Part shown: positions 1 through 9,096 of the stretch, piece after piece | How positions within the stretch are numbered: the first letter of the stretch is position 1 | Layout: the number at the start of each line of letters is the position of its first letter | NCBI RefSeq assembly: GCF_020509005.1 | Contig: NC_063019.1 | Location: 4,216,001 to 4,280,000, forward strand | DNA from: Fulvia fulva | Taxonomy: Eukaryota > Ascomycota > Dothideomycetes > Mycosphaerellales > Mycosphaerellaceae | DNA: 64,000 nt | Direction of reading: 5' to 3' | The notes under the pieces: model-generated | The model's database searches: none | Seen by the model: the letters and a program-made list of their open reading frames with translations, nothing else | What the model was told of the DNA's origin: nothing | Program-made: the position numbers and the translations under genes

Positions 1-716
1 GTAGAGAGTCCGCTAGGCCTATAGAAGTAAGGTAAAGACCTAGAGCCTCGTAGAATAAGTAGCGAGCTACCTATAGGAGTAGGAATAGAAAAAGAGACTC
101 CCTAAAACAATAGGCCTAATAGTACTTCGAACCTTCTAGAGAGACAACTACTAACTATATAAGGACCTTACTAGGGCCGAAGTAAGTATAGCTATCTAAA
201 TCAGGTCCGAATATATCGGGTTAAGGGCCTATCTATTTAGAAGACACGTACTAGATATCGAGAGCTTAGCTTACTAATATAGCTACCTATCGTAAAACCT
301 AGAGTATATACTACTACAATACCCGTAGTAGGTAAGCGGTAGGGATACGTAGAGATATTAAGTAGAGAGAAGGGACTATAAGTCCCTTATTAAAGACAAA
401 GGTAACATCCGCCGGATTATACGGTAGATACTACGATAAGGTTTCTTCTAATAATTTAGGCTAGTAAAGGAGACGGAAGAGTAGCTAGATAAGAGGCGGA
501 AGCTAGAGGGGTTATAGATAGGGTAGTTATTAGGGTAGGCCTATAATACTAGCGTACCCTTAATAAGGAAAGCGTAAGGTATAGGGACGAGAGACAGGAC
601 CTATAGGAGAGAGGAGGGGTTTTTACCGACATAGTTTCCCCTTTATATATAGCAAACAAGATGGTATAGCTATATAGGCTATAGGGCACTATAACAGCTT
701 AATGAAATATCTATCT
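1..716 (+). mobile_element. LINE family B, 3' fragment, RIP-damaged
   Basis: This is the 3' end of a non-LTR retrotransposon. It aligns by eye with 14820-15526, which is the same family nested in LINE A1, and it ends in the same short ATCTATCT-type tail near 700-716. The 5' part lies outside the window. The sequence has almost no CpA or TpG and no open frame of useful length. It corresponds to the region downstream of the reverse transcriptase: the C-terminal part of ORF2 and the 3' UTR. The family assignment rests on the RT-bearing copy at 13755-15526. Confidence 0.7.
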
Positions 717-1216
717 ATTTGAATATACTAACTTAACGTTTAGAACAAATACTACTAGACTAGCTACTAGGCTAGCTACTAGGCTAGCTACTAGGCTAGC
801 TACTAAATAGGCTAACTTATTATTTAGAACGAAAGCTAATATACTATCTATATAAACCTAGCTACTTAAGGAGCTAGTTAAGATACTTATACTAAGGATA
901 AAGCCTTAATCTATATTAAGACTTTAACCCGTATAGGCTTTTTCTTAGTTCGTTTATTTTAACTATTTATATCTACGTTCTTAGCAAAAAGTTGGTCTTA
1001 TTAGTTACTCTCTACGCCTTTTTAAGCGCTGGTTTAATAGACCTACTATCTACTACTATTAGGTCTTTATTTACGACAAGAACGGGCTCTTTCTAGCTCT
1101 ATAAGGTCTTCTAGTACATCTAATTTAGGCTCTTCGTCTATAACGATAGCCACCTTCTTTTATTTTATCTTAGAAGTCTACTAGTATTTGTTAAAGTTAG
1201 TAAGTTAAAGACGTAT
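717..1216. other. AT-rich spacer without a gene; short 12-bp tandem repeat
   Basis: No coding region is visible. The stretch is TpA-rich and CpA-poor like the RIP-damaged transposons around it. At 760-805 the 12-bp unit ctagctactagg occurs three times plus a partial copy. It lies between the LINE B tail and the LTR of the minus-strand Copia. Confidence 0.5.
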
Positions 1217-1438
1217 TGAGAACAGGACACGAATTGCGTAGCCGTAAAAGATAGGAATTACAGATTATGTGAATGAAGAAGGACCTAATAGGATAGCGTG
1301 TATCTATGTACAGTATCGCTAGTTGATCGTATAGGTGTTTTAGGAGGGACAGCTGTACTCAGGACTTGACTAGCAAGTCCTGATTACTAATCCCCCCAAG
1401 CACCTAATGTTGACCCTATGACCTGCATATTCTCAACA
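1217..1438 (-). repeat. Putative 3' LTR of Copia C1
   Basis: The block starts TG and ends CA on both strands and is directly preceded, on the minus strand, by a purine-rich tract (gagtgggag, 1439-1453) like that before the 3' LTR of the intact Copia. About 222 bp, close to the 236-bp LTRs of the other family. No matching second copy was found in the window, so the outer boundary is inferred from the TG dinucleotide alone. Confidence 0.55.
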
Positions 1439-1441
1439 CTC

Positions 1442-4400
1442 CCACTCAGGTCAGAAGGTCTCAAACAATCCCTTATACAAGCTGGAGCTGCCTTACAAAG
1501 TTTTGAAACTGCTGGCCATTAAGGGGCTTAGTCAGCCCATTAGCAACCATGTCCTTTATGTAGCAGTAATCCACTACAATCTTCCTTTGCCACCAGAGAT
1601 TCCTGACATAGTGGTATGCCACATCAATATCCTTTGACCTGTCATGGACATGGGCATCTTTGACAAAGGTCAAAGCTGCTTGGTTGTCACCCATAAGCTT
1701 CACGGGTCTCAGCTCATCAACAGTACTTTTGCTTGCCTTGATCCTAGGTTGGAATGAACACTCTCCAACCAGGTCAGGACACATCATCTCTCTAAGGACT
1801 GCAGCAAGAAACTGTGACTGCTTGGCTGCTGCATTCATGGCCATGAACTCAGCCTCTATTGTTGATGTAGCAACAGACTTCTGCTTCCTACTCATCTAGG
1901 ACATAGGTGATCCACAAAGGAACTACACATGTCTAAGGATTGAGACTCTGTCTGCCTTGTCTATGGCATAATCAGAATCTGAGTATCCCTAGAGAATACC
2001 TCCTCCTCTTCTGTACATCAAGCCCAGGTCTGGGTATGATCTCAGATATCTGGATAGTTTCTTCAAAGCTCTAAGATGTTGCTTTGAAGGGTCAGCAACA
2101 TATGAGCTGATTCTTCTAAGGGGGAAAGCAAGGTCTGGCCTTGTCATTGTCATTAGCCACATCCAGGTACCATTGCAACTCTGGTACTCCTGTTTGTTGC
2201 ACCTCTCATCCATAGTAGCTGAAGGTCTTAGATCCTCATAGCTGTCTATAGGTAAGAGTGTGGGTGTGGCCTTCTCTGGAGAGATGCCTATCTTAGCAAG
2301 GTTAGTTTGGATATAGTGTCCTTGATCAAGCTTTACAGTACCTTGGGACCTGTTTCTTGTAATCCTCATTCTAAGGATCTTCTCAGGTTCCCTAAGATCT
2401 TTGATCTTGAACACTCTTCTAGATTCAGCCTTAAACCACTGAACATCTGACAGCTTTGGAGCTGCAATGGGGATGTCATCCACATGGGTGAGGACCATGA
2501 TGTCTCTTCCTCTGTGGACGAGTAGGCATGGATCCACCTAGGACTGGGTGAATCTAATCTGTTCTAGCTTAGCAACACAGAGCTTGTTCCAATCTCTAGC
2601 TGCTTGCTTCAGTCTATACAGGCTTCTAAGGACCTTGAAGACCATATTTAGTGGAATTTCAACACCTAGGGGTGGGATCATGTAGATGTCTTCAAGAAGG
2701 CTGCTTTCGGTGAAAGCATTGTTCACATCCACCTGGTGCATCTCAAGATCTCTCTCACATACTACAGCCATGAAGACCCTAAGCGTATCATGCCTAACAG
2801 TAGGTGCAAAGGTCTCTTCAAAGTCAACACTATATTTCTGTGAAAACCCTCTTGCAACTAGTCTTGCCTTGAACTTTTGAATAGCTCTACTGATCATTCT
2901 TTTCACATCAAAAACCCACTTAGATGTAACCAGGTTTGCACCCCTTGGTGGTACAACTGGATCCAAGGCGTTGTTGCTTCCTAAGGCAATAAGTTCCTTC
3001 TGGATTGCCTCTTTCCACATATGTCCCTAATTGGGGTCTCCCACTGCCTCCTTATAGGAATTTGGGATTGGCACTTCCTGCTGGTAGGCTATGGCCTGCC
3101 TAACAGCAGCAAATGCATATCCCTCTACATCATTCAGGATTTCCTCAACCTAGCTCATAGTTAGATCAAGATGAAACATCTGAGCAATCAATGCCCTATA
3201 ATGCTTGGCTTCATGCTCAGCAGAGCCATCATCTTCATCCCCCCTTGACCTCTAGTTGCCTGCAAGCTGAGGTGGCTGTTGAGGTTGATCCTCCTGAACA
3301 AGTTCCTCGTCCTTTCCTTTTCTTGGAGTCCCCTCTACTCTAATCTTCTGGTACTCTCTAACGTCTTTTGGAGGTTGGGGAAGTTGCACAAACAGAGGCT
3401 TTGCCTGGAGCTGCTGTGGCTGCATTGATGAACTGGAGACCTGAGCAGGAGGTCTTCTAACGGGGTTTCTCTTTAGGGCTCTGCTTGACTGGTTTGTGAA
3501 GGTGATGCCAAGATCCATATCACCCCCCTTCTCATTCTCAAACCAGTCAACTTGCCCGTGTGTTTTGATGGCTTTCATGTCAGGCTCCTAGAAGAGCCAT
3601 TGCTTTGTGGTGTTCTCTATATAGCCAACAAAGACAACTTCTTTACCCCTATTTATAAGCTTGTCACTTCGCAAGCCTTGAGGTTGGGATCTCGGGTCTA
3701 CATAGACCACTGCTTTACATCCCTAGACTCTCAAATGGTCAACTGATGGTACCTGGCCAGTGAAGGCTTCTTCTGGTGAAAAAGTAGTACTATCTATCAT
3801 TGGTCCATTTGGAAGTCTGTTTCTGACCACAGTTTGAGCAATAAGGGCCTCTAGCCAGAATTCAACTGGCATATTTGAGTCCTCAAGCATAGCTCTCACT
3901 GTATTCTCAGAGGCTTGGATTGACCTTTCCACAGGTCCATTCTGAAGTGAGTTGTAGGCATCAGTTGTGTCCATCTGAATGCCAAACTCCTTCTCCCACT
4001 GTTTTAGCAAGGAAAGAATTTCCCTTGCACCATCACTACGGATTGCAGATAGAAAACACCTTGAGCTGTTCTCTACCTGAACCTTCCATTCCTTTAGAGC
4101 TGTAGGAGCATCACTCCTAGCCTTCAAAGGGATTACCCACTTCTTCCTTAAGAAGTTGTCTGCAATCTCAAGCCAGTACTTGAAGCCAAGTCTTGAGACT
4201 GCACCTTGAAAAGGCCCACAGATGTCAATAGAGATGAGGGCCAGGCTCTCTCCTTTCCTCTCTGTGGCAGGTCCTTTGAACTTCCTCATGTTTGCAAGGG
4301 AGCAGACCTTGCAGTTCTGGTGTTCAGAAGGAACAGGAATGGGATCTTTCTTGTCAGTGACTCTATGCAGGTTTCTTAGCAGTCCCTTGCTAAGGTGTGC

Positions 4401-5930
4401 ACATCTTCTATGCTATAGCTCCCACTGGTCCTGGGACTCAGTGGCAGTCATAGCCTGTTCCAATTCACACTCAAAGTGTGTACCTAACTTGGACAGACTC
4501 AAGTCATGCTCCTATAGAGAGGCATATGCTTGAGGCATAGCTTCAAGCTGCTCTGAAACACTTTAAATGAATGGAACACCCCCTCCCAGCTTTGTCTAGA
4601 CAACAGGGTTTCTAGAAAGGGATTTGGGGGTGAAACTGGGTGGTTGGACAGCAAACTGTTGGCTGAACTGATTCTAAGAAACAAGGCTAACTCTAAGGCC
4701 AGGAACAAACAAAACATTCTTCAAGACAATCTGCTTCCCAGAAGGACCACCCATCACTGCACTCCCCTCATGTGTGGCATGTAGGTAGCCACCCCCAACC
4801 TTGATCCACTTCCTCTTCTGAAGAGGTTTCAGGGTCCTGAAAAGTGAATCCTGGTCAGTCATATAGGATGAAGCACAAGAGTCAAGCAACCACTCTGAGG
4901 AGGGGTACTTGCTTTTGGCTTCCACAGTTGAATGGGCAACCTCATCAACTTCATCATCCCCTGATGGTGTCTCAGGGTCTGATGAGTCTTCCTGGGTTGC
5001 ATAGGCTCTTCCTTGTAAGGTCCTTCATCACCACTAGGATGTCCCTCAGGCTTGGGGATGGGGACCTCCTTCTTGGTGGTGATGATTGTCTCTTTGCAAC
5101 AGAGGTGTTTCCTCTGTTGAGTTTGTCCTTCGTGACAGCATGCTTGGCTCCAGAGAGGTGTGGGCAATCCTTGATCACATGATCACCATCACAGAGATGG
5201 CAGGTGATCTTGCCCTAGAAACCTCTTCCTGCAAACATTGCTGTTTCCTTAGATGCAACTTCCAGCCTGGATTCATGTGACTCAAGCAGTTGTAGACAAT
5301 CTTCATATGACAGTCCTGGCTAGGCCAGGATAGTGTTCTTGGTCTCAAGATACACCTCAGGCAGGGCTTGAAGCAGATGCTTCAGCTTCCTTGTAGGCTC
5401 TCTGTAGTGAGCCTCTGCTGGGTCAACTTCAGCAATCCTTCTTACAAGATTGCCAAGGTGGACCCAGGCCTGTCTGATGCTTATGCCATCTATCATTCTG
5501 AAGTTGATCAATTCTTGAACAACTGTCATTGTATATGCAGCATGAACCTTGCTGTACTTTGCCCTCATCTTGAGCTAGATCTCTCCAGCTTGTCTCATCT
5601 CTAACACCTCATCTTAGTCATCTCGTGAAAGGCAGATGAAGATCTTATATCTTGCCTTTACATTTGCTTTCCTCCTAACTGGACTGTATCTTGACTCTTC
5701 GAGTCCAGGTAAGGGATCTGATGACTTAGATGGTGTTGAGGAGCTGGGTGTGCTTGATAATAGATGGCTTCTATCTACAACCCAAAGCACATCTTGAGCT
5801 TCAAGATGGTCTTGTATCAATGAGAACCATGTCCTCTAGTTGTCCTTGATTAGGATAGGTGCTGCTCTCCTCCTACTAAGGGTGCTATGTCCAGTTTCCT
5901 CTATGCTTTTATATATAGGACAGGATGGCT
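1442..5930 (-). pseudogene. Copia gag-pol polyprotein, broken by amber codons
   Basis: A polyprotein gene that once encoded capsid, protease, integrase, reverse transcriptase and RNase H for Copia retrotransposition. Visible pieces are the gag knuckle CHLCDGDHVIKDC near 5150-5215, protease WLLDSCASSYMT near 4870-4900, integrase with SIDICGPFQ and NGPVERSIQ in 3723-4289, RT with KARLVARGFSQ in 2538-3020 and LTHVDDIPIAAPK in 1989-2537, and RNase H with SVATSTIEAEFMAMN in 1473-1895. The frame is conserved across the breaks, and the breaks I inspected are CTA on the plus strand, that is TAG on the coding strand. This is expected if CAG or TGG codons were hit by RIP. Not functional as it stands. 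Confidence 0.85.
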
Positions 5931-5945
5931 GCCTACAGAAGAAAG

Positions 5946-6396
5946 GTATTCGTTCGTACGCGATCGGATCGATAGGAGGTGAACCGAACGCGAGGTTGAT
6001 AGTGGAGAGAATGGCTGTCCACTAGAAAGCGAGGAAAGTCGGTCGTAAGGATCGTGTTTCTAAGACACTGTCTGTAGCTCTCTTAGGGGAGGGTGTTCTG
6101 AGACACTACGGCTCTCTTAGACGGAACAGTTAGTTAGTGAGGACAACGCGATGTCCTGAGAGCAACTCTTCCTAGTAGGCTCGCCCACCTTTCTAAGGTA
6201 TTGGCACAGGCTTCTCTTCCAACCCTCTAAGTTGGTCAAAGTCTGACAGTGCCTCACTAGGCTCTTTCACGACTAACATACACCTACAGCGAGCTGTAGT
6301 TTCCTATATAATGCGGAGGCGGCCTCCAGTCTGCCCTTCCTTTTGGTATTGTAGAGGAATAACTATCACGACTTCAATCTATAAGACCTAAAAGCT
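5946..6396 (-). other. Probable 5' leader of Copia C1
   Basis: The stretch lies between the gag start and the primer-binding site on the minus strand. No open frame is visible. It keeps CpA and TpG and shows no similarity by eye to the leader of the intact Copia at 19268-19715. It could alternatively be a separate insertion. Confidence 0.4.
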
Positions 6397-6413
6397 AACC
6401 CGGGCTCATAACC
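6397..6413 (-). other. Primer-binding site matching initiator tRNA-Met anticodon arm
   Basis: On the minus strand this reads GGTTATGAGCCCGGG, immediately inside the LTR end. It is complementary to the anticodon stem-loop region of initiator tRNA-Met (which contains CTCATAACC), the half-tRNA priming mode known from Drosophila copia and yeast Ty5. The same sequence follows the left LTR of the intact Copia at 19267. Confidence 0.65.
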
Positions 6414-6589
6414 TGTTGAACAGGTACGGATTGATGGCAGCGGAGTGGAGTAAGAGATCAATCTTCAACTGACTAATAACACAATCAAAACATTGGTTCC
6501 TGATATGTTGCTACATGCTCGTGCTATTAGTCAGTTGAAGATTGATCTCTTACTCCACTCCGCTACTATCAATCCGTACCTGTTTAACA
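6414..6589. repeat. Inverted LTR fragments forming a palindrome
   Basis: The stretch 6414-6477 is the LTR end of the 19032-24648 Copia family on the minus strand. It is joined directly to a plus-strand fragment of the same LTR (about 6476-6589). The last ~64 bp of each fragment form inverted arms (6414-6477 and 6526-6589) around a spacer of about 48 bp. The arms are nearly perfect, with differences of C/T and G/A type. This is a rearranged junction, not a normal LTR. Confidence 0.75.
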
Positions 6590-8420
6590 AGACGCTTATT
6601 TATATAAAGACAGTCGTAGATAGTATACTAGTAAGATATACTCGTTATTAACGTAAAGATACTAGAGTAAGGCTTATCTTATTAATCTAGGTTTTCTACT
6701 TATTCCTAACGGTCCTTTATTAATAAGAAAAACTAGTCTACTAAGCTCGAGATAGGAAAACAAAAGATCTCTATTATAAGGGAGTAATATATTATATAGA
6801 GTAGTTAAAGGAGGCCTTCCTTCTCTTTATTATAAACGTAAATATTAAATTATTTAGCCTAAAGCTAAGACTAAGAGAGTAGCTTTTCTATAAGACCGAG
6901 AAGATTAAGTCGAGAGGTATAGATCTAGTTCTTAATACCGGAATAGTTAGACTCGATATAGGACGTAGTCTAGATACTATATTATAGCTTCTTGCTTAAA
7001 GCGACGGTAGTAAAGTTATATCTATAGGGAATTTATATACGCTAAAGATAGCTTTACCTCTTTAGCTAGTATACTTTAATCTCTTCTAGCTTTTCATTAA
7101 AACCGGACTCTATTAGGCCTTAGTAGAGGCTAGTAAAAAACGCTTAGAACTCTTAAGTCTTTTTAGCGTTAACAAAAACCCTATCTTTGTTCTACTCCTA
7201 CTTAAACTCGTCTCGATAGTATATAAGGATATCCTTTTAGAGATACTATAGATATAGCCGTATTATTATATCGGGAAAGATAGCCTCTATTATAGCGAGA
7301 TAGCTACGATCGTGATCGGTTATAAGGAGCTTAGAGTCGGGGATTCGTTCTTGATAAAGGATCTCTTAGAGGCTTCTAAACGCCTAGATAAATATTAGTA
7401 TTTCCTTCTTTAATAGTAACGTAAGGCTAAATTAAAGCGTCTTATTCGATCTAGAAACGCCGTAGATATTAAATAACGGCTTATTATACTTATTTATCTT
7501 ATATATAGAGTTGTAGATAAGAATATCCGGATCATAACGCTAGATCTTAAGCGCTTTAAAGTAAATAAAAATAAGCTAATTAGGTCTATTATTGTTACTA
7601 ACGCTATAGCGATAGTAATAGCTATTACGGTCGAGAAGTTCGAGCGTAGTATTAACTACTATATACGTTACGAGAATCTTAAGCCGTAGCCTTTATAAAA
7701 TATTAGAAATGTCTTTTTGTTTTTAATAAGCCGTAGGGAACTTCGTTTTAATTAATAAAAGCGACTCTATAACGCTAATACCGTAGGCTATATACTCTTT
7801 AATAAGAGTAATAATAGTGTTATTCTGTTTAAAACGTTGCTAGGTTATCTTAATCGTATTAATATCGTTAAGAAGATAGGAGTATAGCTTACTTATTTCG
7901 TTCCTAATATACTTAACTATATAGGTACTATTAGGGTAGTAGAATTTATATAGTAGGATTAGATAGCCTCTCTTATACAATACTATTCTATATTACCGCT
8001 ACCTATTTACGAGCTTTTAGTAGTTATAAGTCTTGCCTCCTCGTCTATAACAAAAAGTCGTTTATCTTAAACTATCTTTCTTAACCTTCTTTGAATATAT
8101 AATAATAACCTTAACTTATATCTATAGCGTCGTATCTACGTTTATATTATGTCTCTTAATATATCTTTTATAGCGTAGAAGTCGTTATAGTATTCGGCGT
8201 CTTAATTGCTATTAGTATCTTTACTCAAAACGAGGTCCTAATTATTATCTATCTCTTCGTCTAAGACGGTATTATTATTCTAGGTTCTAGGCTATTACTT
8301 AGGCTAGCGCTATATTAAGGTAAGTTTAAAGAGGTTATTGTAATAAAGAATATAGTTATTGTTAATACCGAAAGACTAAGGTAGATACGTTAGTAACAAG
8401 ATAGTAGGGTAGAAGGATCA
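6590..8420 (-). pseudogene. RIP-destroyed Mutator-like (MULE) transposase
   Basis: Conceptual translation of the minus strand gives long conserved-frame stretches split by amber and ochre codons. The recognisable part, near 7200-7480, reads NKYNKPLFNIYGVSR, then LLITDHDRSYLAAIEAIFP, then a segment like the conserved His-containing block of MULE transposases (here RLYLQYL..KDIL). An upstream part near 7880-8080 resembles a FAR1-type zinc-binding domain (RGGKTYN..., CKRG-like, now Tyr where Cys is expected). MULE transposases are DDE enzymes that cut and paste DNA elements. Terminal inverted repeats were not identified. The identification is by motif only and would need a profile search of the de-RIPed sequence. 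Confidence 0.5.
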
Positions 8421-8640
8421 TAGGATTAAAGAAATACACGACGACGCGACAGTAGTAGTAACGTTAGAGATAAGCGATAACATTGCGTTAATAACAAATA
8501 TAACGATATATATAAGTCATATATAGGGTCTACCTTTAGTTAAGACTAGGGTCTGCCTATAGACTCTATAGAATGTTCTCGCCCTCCTAGCTTTGATTGA
8601 TAGAAAGCTTATATATATTTCGCTAGGGTATAGCAGTCTG
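8421..8640. other. Spacer; transition from RIP-damaged to normal sequence
   Basis: No gene is seen. CpA and TpG reappear gradually here and are common from about 8600 on, marking the left edge of an island of unmutated sequence that carries the repeat-protein gene. Confidence 0.4.
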
Positions 8641-9096
8641 CTCACGTCGTAGAGGGTCGACTGGCCGTCGTCATTCCACATCTAAGTTGAGCTTGGTCTC
8701 AACATCTACCGAGGAAGTTAGATAACATGAACACGCCGATAGCCCCATCGCCCAGGTGTAGAAATTTATGATCGAGCATAGCTTGCCTGAGTCCAAGCTT
8801 TATCGTGCGCATGGGACGCAGCGTGTACTAGCATACCTTGCCTGTGTATAGACTCATCCTGCGCATGCGATGCAACGTGTGCTAGGATCGGTATCCTAGT
8901 GCGCGGTCCACGTGGGTCCGTAGCTCTTAACAACATGCGGCAGGCCGTTGACTCTTGTTCGTCCACCTAGCTGACTATCGTGGCAAGTTACATATTTAAG
9001 AACAGACGATTCTCCGTCGCAGCAGAGAAATTAACCCCTTCGCTCCAGCACAAAACCGTTCCACATAAAATCCAGCTTCGCTTGTGATCCATCACA
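8641..9096 (+). promoter_or_regulatory. Promoter and 5' UTR region of the repeat-protein gene
   Basis: This unmutated upstream region has a TATA-like TATTTAAG at 8993-9000, about 100 bp before the ATG at 9097, and a pyrimidine/CA-rich leader. It also holds an imperfect 55-bp direct duplication (8782-8891). The small minus-strand open frame here (8766-8966) has no recognisable features. Transcription start and regulators cannot be determined from sequence alone. Confidence 0.45.
8782..8891. repeat. Imperfect 55-bp direct duplication upstream of the gene
   Basis: Two adjacent copies start with cttgcct at 8782 and 8837. Each contains a gcgcatg core followed by acgcagcgtgt or a close variant. 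Copies differ at many positions, so the duplication is old. Possible upstream activating element or simple tandem duplication. Confidence 0.6.

Larger units (their letters stand above)
1217..6478 (-). mobile_element. Ty1/Copia LTR retrotransposon (C1), moderately RIP-damaged
   Basis: Copia-type order is read on the minus strand: gag with a CCHC knuckle (about 5150-5930), protease (4674-4925), integrase (3723-4670), reverse transcriptase (1989-3020), RNase H (1473-1895), polypurine tract (1439-1453) and 3' LTR (1217-1438). The leader runs from about 5946 to 6396 and a primer-binding site sits at 6397-6413. The element is a relative of, but clearly different from, the intact Copia at 19032-24648, being diverged in protein, leader and 3' LTR. 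It is much less mutated than the neighbouring elements, with CpA still common, but its frame is cut by many amber codons. The 5' LTR side is rearranged (see 6414-6589). Confidence 0.85.

Noticed and set aside
8766..8966. Small minus-strand frame upstream of the precursor gene
   Set aside because: No recognisable motif, and it covers the 55-bp promoter duplication; likely chance.
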